NCBI GenBank assembly: GCA_038230695.1
Contig: JBBRMT010000002.1
Span: 1 to 60,915, forward strand
Direction of reading: 5' to 3'
DNA from: QHBQ01 sp038230695
GTDB lineage: Bacteria; Chloroflexota; Chloroflexia; QHBQ01
DNA: 60,915 bases
The translations under genes and the position numbers were made by a program. The notes under the pieces are model-generated. The model did no database searches and was not told the DNA's origin. It worked only from the letters and a program-made list of their open reading frames with translations. Below are positions 11,078 through 20,363 of the stretch, one piece after another. Each line of letters begins with the position of its first letter. The first letter of the stretch is position 1.

Positions 11078-11199
11078 CCACATATGGCGGGATTTTCCAG
11101 GCAGCTTAATTGGGGATGAGCGTCAGTATCTTGCATAACCTACCAGGGCAGACGTTATTCACCATTGAAAGCTGCTGTGACAAGAAAGTAATACGCACC

Positions 11200-11469
11200 C
11201 TATGTTACCTGGCTGACTAAAGGGTTGCCTAGCATAATCAACTCAGCAAGGGTGAGGAATGGCAGCACGAGCAATAGGGCGAGGAGGCCGAGATAAAGCA
11301 GGTTGCCATCGTTATACTGCTGCTTGGCCTTTACTTCAGCCAACCTTTCATTAAGCTCGTCAAGCTCCCGCTTTAGGCTCTTTCTGCTCGACACCAATGC
11401 CAGCAGCAGCAGCCCAATTAACCCGAACGGAATTGCACACACGCAGAACCCCATATCGAAGACTGCCAT
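11200..11469 (-). CDS. small two-helix membrane protein with coiled coil
   Basis: 89 residues from ATG 11469; AGGAG lies eight bases upstream of it, whereas the longer frame's other starts have none. Layout: transmembrane helix (CAIPFGLIGLLLLALV), a charged heptad-like helix (KSLKRELDELNERLAEVKAK), then a second hydrophobic helix (LGLLALLLVLPFLTLAEL). No family is recognised. It stands alone between two minus-strand genes. Confidence 0.6.
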   Translation of the reverse strand: MAVFDMGFCVCAIPFGLIGLLLLALVSSRKSLKRELDELNERLAEVKAKQQYNDGNLLYLGLLALLLVLPFLTLAELIMLGNPLVSQVT

Positions 11470-11700
11470 TGTCATCTCTCCTATAGCCTTCAAACCTTCT
11501 GCTATTCTCTGCCACAACGCTCTATTACGACAACCACATTCTCATAGATAGAGCTAGTACAGCAATACTAATATAATGCCACAACTCTGCTGCTTTGTCA
11601 ATACAGTTATCCACCAACTTGAAATATATCCTTGCTGGCATTTGGTCGCTTTAGAGGGTTGGTCTACTTTATGATTGATGTTGATTTAATAGGTTCAATG

Positions 11701-13071
11701 CTATGAAGCGCTGGAGAGCATTGCCACACTTCCGCGCAACGCCTCGGCAGCCGCCACTCGGCGCGGCAGCTCAAGCTGGCGATAGAGCCTGGTGGCCCGC
11801 TCCAACGCATCATCTGCCTTAGCATAATTGGCAGGGTCAGGGTCGCTATGGGCGCGGTTCATTAGCATTGCGGCATAATCCTCCAGCGTAGCCGCCATTT
11901 CATACGGGGTCAGGTTGGCGGGGTCGTTGATCAAGAGTTGGAACTGTGTGGCTGCCTCATCCCACTGGCCCAGCGCGGTGTACAGCAATGCCAACGCCTG
12001 ACTGATCAGGGTGTCCTCTTCGCCCTCTTCAACCAGGTGCGGCCAATTATCCTTCAGCCACTGCAAGTGGCGGCGGATATAAGTTTGCTCCTTGCGGGTG
12101 ATGTAATATACTGCCATTTGCAAGGCAAACTCACTTTTCCACAAGGGGTCACTGAGGTAGGAGTTGAGGCTACGAATTGCCTGGATATACCAGGCATCGG
12201 GGTCACTAGCGCTACGCACCAGGTCAATCAGATTGCTGGCAACCGCCCCTTCAGACACGCGATCGCCAGTATGCTGCACAAGCTCGTATGCCTCGTGCAG
12301 GTAGGTCTCCGCCAGGGTAAGGTCGCCAAACTTGGCATAAGCCCCGGCTGCCTCAGCGGTTACGCGGCAGCGGGCCTCAAGATTGGTAACCTGCCCACGT
12401 AGAGCCAGCGCCCGATCAGCATAGTCGAGCGCCAGGCTGTAAGGGCCGTAATAGCGGTGCAACCAGATCAACGGGCGATAAGCCGCCGCCAGATCGTTAG
12501 GGTCGCCGCTGCGCTCGGCATAAGTCAGCCCAAGTTTGTAGAAAGCGGTGGCCGCCTCGATCTCGTTGCGTAGTATGTAGATGTTGCCAATATTGCTGGT
12601 CACCCTGGTGGTCACGTTGTATGCGCCAATCGCCAGCGCCACTTCCATGCTGCGCTGATAGTAGGCAATCGCATCATCCATCTGCGCCTCATAATAGACT
12701 ACATTGCCCAGCTTATTTAGCACATCGGCGAACAAAGCCCGCCCGCCAGTTCGTTGCTCCAGGTTATTTTGCGCTAGAAGCAACTCGGCTTTTGCCTCAC
12801 GCACCATGCCTTTGCTATAGTAAATACAGCCCTGCAGCCAGAAGGCGCGTGCATTAAATAGATACTTCTCGCGCTCTTCGCTAGTCAACGCCAGTATCTC
12901 ATTGTCGGCCTGGGTCACGTTCGCAGCAGCCTGCTCAAAATTCGAGCGATTGATGTCCGCTTCAGCGCGGTCGAGGTAGAGCTTCGCCCGTGGCGCACGC
13001 AGCGACTCGCCGCAGCTTATACAAATAAGTGCGGCCTCGCGGTTTCGCGTGTTACAGTTGAAGCATATCAT
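11701..13071 (-). CDS. zinc-ribbon TPR-repeat protein
   Basis: 456 residues. A short N-terminal zinc ribbon (MICFNCNTRN and LICISCGESLR, two CxxC pairs) is followed by tetratricopeptide-type helical repeats over most of the length (for example NKLGNVVYYEAQMDDAIAYY, then TSNIGNIYILRNEIEAATAF). TPR domains mediate protein contacts; the partner is unknown. A short ORF just upstream (13204-13410) begins with a related sequence and looks like a degenerate copy. No strong ribosome-binding site is visible. Confidence 0.75.
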   Translation of the reverse strand: MICFNCNTRNREAALICISCGESLRAPRAKLYLDRAEADINRSNFEQAAANVTQADNEILALTSEEREKYLFNARAFWLQGCIYYSKGMVREAKAELLLAQNNLEQRTGGRALFADVLNKLGNVVYYEAQMDDAIAYYQRSMEVALAIGAYNVTTRVTSNIGNIYILRNEIEAATAFYKLGLTYAERSGDPNDLAAAYRPLIWLHRYYGPYSLALDYADRALALRGQVTNLEARCRVTAEAAGAYAKFGDLTLAETYLHEAYELVQHTGDRVSEGAVASNLIDLVRSASDPDAWYIQAIRSLNSYLSDPLWKSEFALQMAVYYITRKEQTYIRRHLQWLKDNWPHLVEEGEEDTLISQALALLYTALGQWDEAATQFQLLINDPANLTPYEMAATLEDYAAMLMNRAHSDPDPANYAKADDALERATRLYRQLELPRRVAAAEALRGSVAMLSSAS

Positions 13072-13203
13072 CAGATGGGCAATCCGTAAGATCTTGAAGG
13101 ATTACAGCAAGGTGGGTAAGCGGGAGTGATGATAGGGAGCTAATAAGGATGAGGGCTTGCTGAACCCTGGGCAATTACTATTAGGCTAATATTATAACAC
13201 AGA

Positions 13204-13410
13204 TTATCGCGAACCGTTTGCTAGTAGTTGCTGCTTGCAACGAGCATACTTAAGCGCTTCTGATGCCCTCTCTGCCTCATGCCTGAATTGATGTAGGGTT
13301 ATTGCGTTTAGTCGCGCTTCAATAGCAGCATGGCGGTGGGCTGGCTGCAGCAAGCAAATCCGGGTTTCGTCATCATTTTTATACTGGCATCGAAGACAAA
13401 TCATCACCAC
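13204..13410 (-). pseudogene. probable remnant of a zinc-ribbon protein gene
   Basis: 68 codons starting MVMICLRCQYKNDDETRICL, which parallels the first residues of the neighbouring zinc-ribbon/TPR protein (MICFNCNTRNREAALICISC). The second CxxC is broken (ICLLQP) and the TPR region is missing. It may be a decayed tandem duplicate, although a short functional protein cannot be excluded. Confidence 0.35.
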
Positions 13411-13656
13411 TTCGTTACATATTTGTTTATTGGGGAAATATCTGACACCAAAGTACCACCTGCACTATATCAAAAGCAATGCAAGATTGCAAGTGGGCAG
13501 CGTATCTGCAAGAATGAATCCACCAACCTCGCTGGTAGCCGATTGGCCTATATGCTAATTTGCTGGTATAATAACATAGGCAACCAACCCATAGAGTGAT
13601 ATTATATTTACCCATACCGTCTAATATGATCTTATCGGAAGGAAGGAATAACCTAA

Positions 13657-14049
13657 ATGTTTGAATTTGACGACAACCCGCGTCCCCGCCGCCAGGTAGA
13701 GGATGATATTGCCGACGATCGGGCGATGCGCGGAGCGGAGCGGCTGAAGCAGATCGCCGTTTATTACTACCCACACCAGCTGATTCCTCTCGATGAACAA
13801 CTATCGAAGATCAACAGCAAGACTCGCGCATACGATGGACTGAAAATCAATCGTAGCACCTACCTGCGGGTATGCGGCGAGGTGATGATGGAGCTAATGA
13901 ACGACCCCGACTTCGCTAAATCGCTGCTAGAGCGGCTATACGAGGAGAAGGAACTGGCCCAACGCCTAAGGGATAAGTTGCACGACCTACTCGGCCTGCA
14001 GAAAGCCTACAAGGACGGGCAGCTTGTGCCAAAGTTGGGCGACCTATAA
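13657..14049 (+). CDS. hypothetical helical protein
   Basis: 130 residues, preceded by a purine-rich GGAAGGAAGGA ribosome-binding site. The first ~25 residues are acidic and basic and probably disordered (DDNPRPRRQVEDDIADD). The remainder is predicted helical (ERLKQIAVYYYPHQLIPLDE, then SLLERLYEEKELAQRLRDKL). No transmembrane segment. I do not recognise the family. Confidence 0.65.
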   Translation: MFEFDDNPRPRRQVEDDIADDRAMRGAERLKQIAVYYYPHQLIPLDEQLSKINSKTRAYDGLKINRSTYLRVCGEVMMELMNDPDFAKSLLERLYEEKELAQRLRDKLHDLLGLQKAYKDGQLVPKLGDL

Positions 14050-14188
14050 TCCTGCTCTTGATTCTTGCGGGCTAGCCCTGCTAGCCAATCAAACAAGGCC
14101 TGGCAGTAATAGCGAACCCATCAAAGTACCAGCCCATAATGCTTATTGCTGTCACCCTTTGACTTATTGCTCATCACCCTTTATTGCC

Positions 14189-14231
14189 ACCAACATACCA
14201 ATATGCTGTTATATTGGTATGTTGGTATAAT
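14189..14231 (+). promoter_or_regulatory. 16-bp perfect inverted repeat abutting a -10 hexamer
   Basis: ACCAACATACCAATAT (14189-14204), six-base loop, then its exact complement (14211-14226). TATAAT (14226-14231) overlaps the right arm, so a bound protein would occlude a rightward promoter. No ORF follows on the plus strand before the terminator at 14350, so the regulated transcript, if any, would be non-coding. The rest of the gap 14050-14385 shows nothing further. Confidence 0.4.
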
Positions 14232-14349
14232 GTTAGGCTAATAGCAGACTCGGCATGACTTTGGTATATGACTACGTAACTTCTGATTTTCTATCTAGCC
14301 CATAGCTCACCCTCCGGAGATTTCCATTCAACCCCACTCAAGCAAATCA

Positions 14350-14387
14350 AAATGCGGCTCTGCCTGTTGATGGGCAGAGCCGCATTT
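14350..14387 (-). terminator. rho-independent terminator
   Basis: Perfect 15-bp stem AAATGCGGCTCTGCC/GGCAGAGCCGCATTT with an eight-base loop, followed on the minus strand by TTTTGATTT. It begins at the stop codon of the last gene of the four-helix membrane protein cluster. Confidence 0.8.
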
Positions 14388-14928
14388 ACGTTGCGCTGCT
14401 GCGCTTGTCGCGGCCCACGATCAGCATCAAATCCCACACGCTGGTAACCGCGAGGCCAAGCTGGATAAGGAACAAACCCGCCAGCCAGTACAACCAGCTA
14501 TAATCACCATCCACCACCGGCAAAACCAACGGGATGACCAGGGCGTAGCCAAGGCCGGGCAGGATGAAGCGAAGGATGATGCGCCCGCTGCCGAGGGTAC
14601 GATCCTTAGTACGGTAAGCAATCAATCCCTGCACGATCACGCGGCCCACGCTGATCAGGTTAGTGAGGATAAGTAGCCAGCCCCAGAGTGGCGGAGTTGG
14701 CGCAGGCAGTAGGTAGATGAACGCAATCAGCAGCAGAAAGAGAAAGCTGACAAAGGTATTGACCGCTAGCGCCCGCAAGTCGCGGTGGCGCGGATTGGTA
14801 ATAGTATCAAGGTTGATCGAGAGAGCGAGAAAAAGCAGCCAGTGTCACCGCCGCCGTGCCGAACGGAATGTAGAAGTTCGCCCACGTGCCAATCACTAAG
14901 CGAACTGCGCGACCTGCTCACTGCTCAT
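14386..14928 (-). pseudogene. decayed third copy of a four-helix membrane protein
   Basis: The intact downstream part (14386-14778) encodes LRALAVNTFVSFLFLLLIAF and three further hydrophobic helices. The matching N-terminal part is present in other frames: an ATG at 14928 overlaps the previous stop (TGATG), then WANFYIPFGTAAVTL is read in a second frame and LLFLALSINLDTITN in the third. Compared with its two neighbours (WHDFY...AATLVGLLFIA) at least two frame breaks are present; the one near 14835-14842 fits loss of about five bases covering the Val-Gly codons. A GTG at 14896 could start a partial product. Confidence 0.65.
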
Positions 14929-15587
14929 CAGCTGTGTTCCTGGGCTGCTGATGTAACTGGCGCGGGTTCAGCTTTCTCCTGCTCACCCTCAGTTGGCACC
15001 ACCAGCGCGGCGATCTTGCTGTCGCCCTTGTTCTGCCCTACGCCGATCAGCCAATCCCACGCATATGATGTGGCTGTCCCCAGCAGCACGATAAACACCA
15101 CTGCCAGCGAGTACAAAGAACTTGAATCGCTATCGGTTAGCTGCTGGCTGGCGTATATAATAAAGATATAGGCAAACGAGGGCAGGATGAAGCGGCGGAG
15201 CATGGTAAGAAGGCTGATGTGATGCCCCTTGCCTCCCCAGGCGATGTAAGCCTGATGCAATACGTGAACCGCCCCCATCAGCGAGATGCCCAACACCGTG
15301 CCTTTAACTGTTCCCACATTATCATTGGGGAAAAGCAGGAACAGTGCGTAGACCAGCACCAGCAGGAAGCTGATGAAAGTGTTGCTGGCAACTGCCCGCA
15401 GTGGCGCTTGTGTCCGATTGGTGATAAGCTCGGCATTAAGGGAGATAGCGATGAACAGCAAACCTACTAGCGTCGCCGCCGCGCCACCCAGCACGATGTA
15501 GAAATCATGCCAGAGGTTGAGCTGCTGGCTGAAGGTCAATGCCGTAGTTGTCGTCTGAGTAATTGTCGAGGAAATTGTCCCGCTCAT
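14928..15587 (-). CDS. four-helix membrane protein, middle paralogue
   Basis: 219 residues. After a Thr-rich N-terminus comes WHDFYIVLGGAAATLVGLLF, then ISLNAELITN and LRAVASNTFISF, and three more hydrophobic segments, ending in an Ala/Glu/Pro-rich cytosolic tail. The same order of motifs occurs in the flanking genes, so this is a tandem family. Function is not recognised. It overlaps the next gene's original ATG (TGATG). Confidence 0.75.
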   Translation of the reverse strand: MSGTISSTITQTTTTALTFSQQLNLWHDFYIVLGGAAATLVGLLFIAISLNAELITNRTQAPLRAVASNTFISFLLVLVYALFLLFPNDNVGTVKGTVLGISLMGAVHVLHQAYIAWGGKGHHISLLTMLRRFILPSFAYIFIIYASQQLTDSDSSSLYSLAVVFIVLLGTATSYAWDWLIGVGQNKGDSKIAALVVPTEGEQEKAEPAPVTSAAQEHS

Positions 15588-15630
15588 CGTCTGTGTTCCT
15601 TAGCTCCTGTCACCAGCCTGGGTCAGCAGG

Positions 15631-16188
15631 CTACAACCTGGTAGCATTGCCTTCACGCTTATCACGACCTACTGCCAGCAGCAACTCCCATGCGGTAATC
15701 AAGGCAGTAATCAACAAGGTGATGAAGATTCCTACCAGCCAGTACAGCGCGTCAAGATAACCGATCAGAGCCAGAATACCAATGACGACGACAGAAGCGT
15801 AGCCAATGCTGGTAATGATGAAGCGCCAGAATAGCTGACGGGCGATGTAAGCAGAACCCTGATTGGCAGTTGACTTGTAAGCTGGGTTGCGAACAGTAGT
15901 TTGAGCTTGCCGTAGAATGTTTAGCAATCCGACTGCCGCAGTGATTATGAGCGAGATGCCAATCGAAGTACCCTGCCCAGGAATAAGGAACAGGAATGCG
16001 TAAATTAGCAAGAAGACGAAGCTGGTCAGCGTGCCAGACGCTAGCACGCGCAGGTGGTTGCTCTTATCGCTAATAACATCAATGTTGAGGGACACAGCGA
16101 TGAACAGCAACCCAACCAGGGTTGCTGCGGCAGCAGCAAGGCCAAGATAGAAATCGTGCCAGCTATTTATAAGCGTTATGGCATCCAT
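15631..16188 (-). CDS. four-helix membrane protein, first paralogue
   Basis: 185 residues with four predicted transmembrane helices. It begins with MDAITLINSWHDFYLGLAAA, then TLVGLLFIAVSLN and LRVLASGTLTSFVFLLIYAF, matching its two downstream neighbours. GAGGAG precedes the ATG with good spacing, so this gene leads the minus-strand cluster. Conserved W-H-D-F-Y and the Arg-Asp-Lys-Arg after the last helix (VGRDKRE) mark the family. Function unknown. Confidence 0.78.
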   Translation of the reverse strand: MDAITLINSWHDFYLGLAAAAATLVGLLFIAVSLNIDVISDKSNHLRVLASGTLTSFVFLLIYAFLFLIPGQGTSIGISLIITAAVGLLNILRQAQTTVRNPAYKSTANQGSAYIARQLFWRFIITSIGYASVVVIGILALIGYLDALYWLVGIFITLLITALITAWELLLAVGRDKREGNATRL

Positions 16189-16233
16189 TTATTACTCCTC
16201 GTTCTCTCCGCGCCTCATCGCCCCGCCCCTTGC

Positions 16234-19110
16234 TTATTCCTGCTCGAAGCTGCCAGCAATGCTCAACACGTAATTATCGGCGCTGAGATTGCGCTGCAAC
16301 GCCGTCTCGATGTCCGCGACCGTCAGGTTACTAACCTGCTCGATGTAGCGGCGCACATAATCGTCGCCCAGCTCGTAAAGTTCGATATCCAGCAGCAGGC
16401 GGCCAATGCCCGCTCCGGTTTCCAGTTGCAACGGCAGGCTGCCGGTGATGTAGCTCTTGGTGTTGCTCAGTTCCTCTTCACTAACCGGACGGGTGGTGAG
16501 GATATTGTTCATCTCCTCCAGGATACCGGCGATGGCCTTATCCACGTTAACCGGGTTGACCCCGGCTCGCACCACAAACGCGCCCTGACCGAAGCCACCT
16601 TCCAGGCTGCTAATACAGTAATAGGCCAACCCCTGTCGGTCGCGCACGTTCTCGCCCAGCCGCCCGTAAAGGCCCAGCCGCCCCAGGATGTAGTTGCCCA
16701 ACGACAGTGGGATGTAGTCGGGGTGCTTGCGGGGGATGCTGGGGAAGCCAAGCAGAATGTCGGCCTGGGTCTTGCCCGCCACCTCGCTGACTGCCTTCTG
16801 TGCGCCCCTGAGAGGCTCAACATCGGGAACTGTGTTCTGTGGCCTGTCTACAGTCGAATCCGACGCGCTCCAGCCTCCTAGCGCCTTCTGTAGCTCCGTA
16901 AGCGCATCCCCTGGCTCAATGTCGCCCACAACGACGATTGTGGTGGTGTCGGGGCGATAATAGTCGCGGTAGAATGCCAGCATATCATCGCGGCTGATCT
17001 GGCTGACTGTCTCAATGTAACCTGAGCTGCTGTAGTGGTAGGGGTGATTGGCGGGATAAGCTAGCTCATTGAACTTGCGCCCCGCCACGCTGCCGGTATC
17101 ATTCTCCCGCTCCTTCAAGCCGGTGAGCAGGTTGCCACGCACCTTCTCGATCTCCTCAGCCGGGAAGGTTGCAGATGTGAGCATCTCGGCAATTAGCCCG
17201 ACCAGGGTGGAAAAATCCTCGCGTAGCGACTTGCCGCCTACCTCGGCCATGTGCCGCCCGCTGCCCGCCCCCACGCTGAAGGCCAGGTCGTCGGTAAGCT
17301 CGTTAATCTCGGAGAAGCTGTGCGATTTGGTGCCACGACGCAGCATGGTAGCAACAAAGCTGGCAAGCCCGGCTTGCCGTGGCTGCTCGTATATAGAACC
17401 AGCGCGGAAGTTGGCAATCACGCTTACGCTGGGTACATCGTGTTTAGGGTACACTATTACCACGATGCCATTGGGCAGCACGCGGCGGGTGATATGCTCG
17501 GCGTTCAGCCGCGCCAACGCCTGGTCTTTTGAGGAGGTCTGAGATTTGAGGTTTGAGGTTTGAGTTGCAGGTGCTGGTTCAGCCGACAGGTCCATAGGTG
17601 CAGGCGGTTGCCCGCCCTGATGTGGGTCATCGCTATCAGGCGATTGGTAGAAGGCGTAGCCACGATGCGGATCGCGGTGGTTGGTGAGGTCAATGTCGGG
17701 GTCACTGCTGAAGTGCCGATGCCCGGCAGCAGCAGCGGCCTCCGCCTGGGCCATGCGTAGACGATCCTCAGCGGTCATTGGCCGGGGGCGGAACTCGCCA
17801 ATGGTGCGGTTGCTATTACGCAGGTATTTCTGCGCCACCCTCTGCACATCGGCCACCGTAACCGCTTCAAGATCGCTGAGATAATGGTCAAGCGCCTCAA
17901 AGCTGGATACAATGCCGAAGATGCCCAGCCAGTAGCCGCCATTGGTGACGCTCTCTGCGCTGTAGACGAACTGGGCCTTGGTCTGTTTGATCGCCCGCTT
18001 TAGCTCATCCTCGCTAACCGGATTGTTCACCACCTCGGCAATCACTGCGTCCATGGCCTGCTCGATCTGGGTTAGGCTGACTCCATCGCGGGCCATCGCG
18101 CTGAAGCTGAACAGACCGGGGTCAAGATTGAAGGTGAAGCCGCCTCCCGCTGAGACGGCAAGCTGGGTGTCCACTAGCGCCTTGTAGATACGCGCCGAGC
18201 GGCCAAACGAAGCGCCGCCGCCCATGCCCACCGCCGATGCGCCGCTGAGTACCGATTCGAGGATAGTGAGCGCAGCGGCATCGGGGTCGCTGGCCGCACA
18301 GGCATGATAGGCGGCCATCCAGAAGGCGGCCTGGCCGGGGCGCTCCACGATAACGCGACGTTCGCCTTCCTGCTCCGGCTCACTGCCGCGCACCGGCGGC
18401 GGCTCCGCGCCACGCGGGATGCTGCCGAAGTATTGGTTAACCTGCTGCTGCAAGGTAGCAGTGTCAAAGTCGCCCACCACCACGATGAAGGCATTGTTCG
18501 GCGCATAGTAAGTTCTATAATAGTTATAAAGGTCATCACGGTTGATTGCCCGTAGGTCGCTCTTCCAGCCAATAGTGTCGTGGTGGTAGGGATGAACCTT
18601 ATATGCTGCCGCCCTGACCTCCTCATCAAGCCACGACATGGGGCTATTCTCGCCCCCCTCACGCTCACTTATAATCACGCTGCGCTCACTGGCAACATCC
18701 TCCGGGTCAACCCGGGCGTTGACCATCCGATCGCTCTCAATCTGCAAGGAAAACTCATAACGGTCCGAGGGCAGGGTCTCGTAGTAGGTAGTGAAATCAA
18801 GCCAGGTGAAACCGTTGAGAGTGCCGCCATTCTGACTGACGATGCGATGCACATCGCCAGTTCGCAGCTTCTCGGTGCCTTTGAACAGCATATGCTCCAC
18901 CCAATGGGAGATGCCGGTGATGCCGTCAACCTCGTTGCGGCTGCCCACCCGATACCAGATCCAGAATGTAACAACGGGTGCAGCGTGACTCTCCTTGCTA
19001 ACAATGGTGAGGCCATTGTCCAGGGTGGTGACATTGACCCCTGCCATCAAGCCTTCGCTGGGGAGTGCGGGGTGCTGGGTGCTGGATGCTGAGTTATTTT
19101 GCTCGGACAT
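16234..19110 (-). CDS. M16 family zinc metallopeptidase, two-domain fusion
   Basis: 958 residues carrying two insulinase/pitrilysin-type halves. The first half has the inverted zinc motif HxxEH (ISHWVEHMLFKGTE, near residue 85). The second half, from about residue 535, has lost it (LASFVATMLRRGTKSHSF), so it is the inactive partner that completes the peptide-clamping chamber. Two-domain M16 peptidases degrade peptides. No signal peptide is seen, so a cytosolic location is likely. AGAGGAATACAATAA precedes ATG 19110. The linker (around residues 510-525) is built from HEP heptamer DNA. Confidence 0.93.
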   Translation of the reverse strand: MSEQNNSASSTQHPALPSEGLMAGVNVTTLDNGLTIVSKESHAAPVVTFWIWYRVGSRNEVDGITGISHWVEHMLFKGTEKLRTGDVHRIVSQNGGTLNGFTWLDFTTYYETLPSDRYEFSLQIESDRMVNARVDPEDVASERSVIISEREGGENSPMSWLDEEVRAAAYKVHPYHHDTIGWKSDLRAINRDDLYNYYRTYYAPNNAFIVVVGDFDTATLQQQVNQYFGSIPRGAEPPPVRGSEPEQEGERRVIVERPGQAAFWMAAYHACAASDPDAAALTILESVLSGASAVGMGGGASFGRSARIYKALVDTQLAVSAGGGFTFNLDPGLFSFSAMARDGVSLTQIEQAMDAVIAEVVNNPVSEDELKRAIKQTKAQFVYSAESVTNGGYWLGIFGIVSSFEALDHYLSDLEAVTVADVQRVAQKYLRNSNRTIGEFRPRPMTAEDRLRMAQAEAAAAAGHRHFSSDPDIDLTNHRDPHRGYAFYQSPDSDDPHQGGQPPAPMDLSAEPAPATQTSNLKSQTSSKDQALARLNAEHITRRVLPNGIVVIVYPKHDVPSVSVIANFRAGSIYEQPRQAGLASFVATMLRRGTKSHSFSEINELTDDLAFSVGAGSGRHMAEVGGKSLREDFSTLVGLIAEMLTSATFPAEEIEKVRGNLLTGLKERENDTGSVAGRKFNELAYPANHPYHYSSSGYIETVSQISRDDMLAFYRDYYRPDTTTIVVVGDIEPGDALTELQKALGGWSASDSTVDRPQNTVPDVEPLRGAQKAVSEVAGKTQADILLGFPSIPRKHPDYIPLSLGNYILGRLGLYGRLGENVRDRQGLAYYCISSLEGGFGQGAFVVRAGVNPVNVDKAIAGILEEMNNILTTRPVSEEELSNTKSYITGSLPLQLETGAGIGRLLLDIELYELGDDYVRRYIEQVSNLTVADIETALQRNLSADNYVLSIAGSFEQE
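17538..17568. repeat. HEP tandem heptamer inside the M16 linker
   Basis: Tandem seven-base units close to TTTGAGG read TCTGAGA, TTTGAGG, TTTGAGG and TTTGAGT. They lie within the coding sequence and encode a Ser/Gln/Lys/Thr-rich linker between the two M16 halves. Confidence 0.7.
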
Positions 19111-19220
19111 TTATTGTATTCCTCTCTTATGAGTGTGTTCAGTGCAGTTGTGTGGCGCTATGATAACATATCAGTGGAGTAGGAGCAAGGAAAGAAGAAG
19201 CGCAACATTGTATATCCAGC

Positions 19221-19247
19221 CAGGGCGAACAACGGTTCGCCCCTACC
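19221..19247. repeat. PAL-A repeat
   Basis: Stem GGGCGAAC/GTTCGCCC with loop AACG, flanked by CCA on the left and CTAC on the right, in the gap before the M16 gene. Confidence 0.8.
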
Positions 19248-19301
19248 GAGCAATAGCTCTGCAAAAACGTGTTGTGCGCTTGAGCGGGCTATAATGCATT
19301 C

Positions 19302-19385
19302 AGGAACACGTGTTCCTAACGTTCGTCATTGCCGACTTTCAACCTTCAACTTTTCACATTCAACTTCTCAGGAACACGTGTTCCT
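19302..19385. promoter_or_regulatory. two identical 16-bp palindromes
   Basis: AGGAACACGTGTTCCT occurs at 19302-19317 and again at 19370-19385. Each is a perfect palindrome without a loop, more like a dimer-binding site than a terminator. HEP heptamers (19335-19369) lie between them. The second copy covers the stop codon of the alpha/beta hydrolase gene. They may control the M16 gene downstream on the minus strand. Confidence 0.45.
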
Positions 19386-20256
19386 AAATGCTCTCCCTAT
19401 CACGGACAAAGCGGTTTAGCCAACTTTCCACCTGGGCTTCAGCTTCAGGTAGATGCTGGCGGATAGTATGGTCGTCATTCTCGAAGATAAGCAGGCGATA
19501 TGGGTGGCCGCACTTCTGCAATGCGCTGGCAAGGAGCAGTGACTGCTCTGCCTCTATCTGTTGATCGGCTGCGCCGTGCATGATAAGGAGTGGGCTGGTA
19601 GAGGGGAATTGGTTAACGTGATTGATAGGGCTGAGTATGCGTTGCTGGGTGGGGTTGGGTTCGCTACCTCCGCGCAGAAATCGGCTGTAAGGAACGCCAG
19701 AGGCAGACAAGGCGGCGTAGTGAGAAGGAATATCGGCAATCGTGCCAGCAACGGCGGCAGCGTGGATGCGGTCAGTGCGGGACAAGGCCAACATGGCATT
19801 GATGCTGCCACGACTCCAGCCGTAGATACCGATGCGGGTTGCATCTGCAGCAGGCCATTCGTCGAGGATAGGAATAAGGTTCAGCACGTCGTGGATGTCG
19901 CCGTCGCCCCACTCCTCGCGGCCCTCGCTGCCACCATTGCCACGATACTGTGAGGCGACCACGGCATAGCCCCAGGCGGCGTAACGGGCAAGGTAGAGAT
20001 AGAGGTAAGCGTTGGTCAAGGCTCCCATTTCACCACTGCCACCGCGACAGAAGATAAGGCTGGGGTACGGGCCAGGACCGGGCGGTTTGAGCAAAAACCC
20101 ATTCACCCGCAGCCCGTCGCTGGGATAGGTAATCGCCTCGACTTCTACCTCTTGCACCGCAAGCATCGCAGCCGTGCCGCGTGCTTCACCCCAGGTGTAG
20201 GCGGCGACACGCGGCACGGCTGCTTGCATGATAACTGGCTGACGAGAGAGTATCAT
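19384..20256 (-). CDS. alpha/beta hydrolase, S9 peptidase-like
   Basis: About 290 residues of the dipeptidyl-peptidase/prolyl-oligopeptidase type catalytic domain. The oxyanion region is FCRGGSGEMG, the nucleophile elbow is GIYGWSRGS (Ser in GxSxG), and the acid and His regions are LIMHGAADQQIEAEQS and FENDDHTI. There is no beta-propeller, so it may be an esterase or small peptidase. ATG 20256 directly follows HEP repeats and has no clear ribosome-binding site; ATG 20226 (MQAAVPRVAAY) is an alternative. Confidence 0.85.
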   Translation of the reverse strand: MILSRQPVIMQAAVPRVAAYTWGEARGTAAMLAVQEVEVEAITYPSDGLRVNGFLLKPPGPGPYPSLIFCRGGSGEMGALTNAYLYLYLARYAAWGYAVVASQYRGNGGSEGREEWGDGDIHDVLNLIPILDEWPAADATRIGIYGWSRGSINAMLALSRTDRIHAAAVAGTIADIPSHYAALSASGVPYSRFLRGGSEPNPTQQRILSPINHVNQFPSTSPLLIMHGAADQQIEAEQSLLLASALQKCGHPYRLLIFENDDHTIRQHLPEAEAQVESWLNRFVRDRESI

Positions 20257-20258
20257 AA

Positions 20259-20363
20259 TTTTGAGTTTTGAATTGTGAATTGTGAATTATGATTTGGGGC
20301 TATGGCGTTGAATTAAGCATATTCATGCTTAATTCAACATTCAACATTCACAATTCAAAATTG
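20259..20363. repeat. HEP arrays flanking a 14-bp stem hairpin
   Basis: Heptamers ATTGTGA/ATTATGA (20259-20295) and their complement-like ATTCAAC/ATTCACA/ATTCAAA (20331-20363) face each other. Between them is the perfect stem GTTGAATTAAGCAT (20307-20320), loop ATTC, and its complement (20325-20338). The whole gap between the hydrolase and deacetylase genes could fold into one long stem. Confidence 0.65.
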
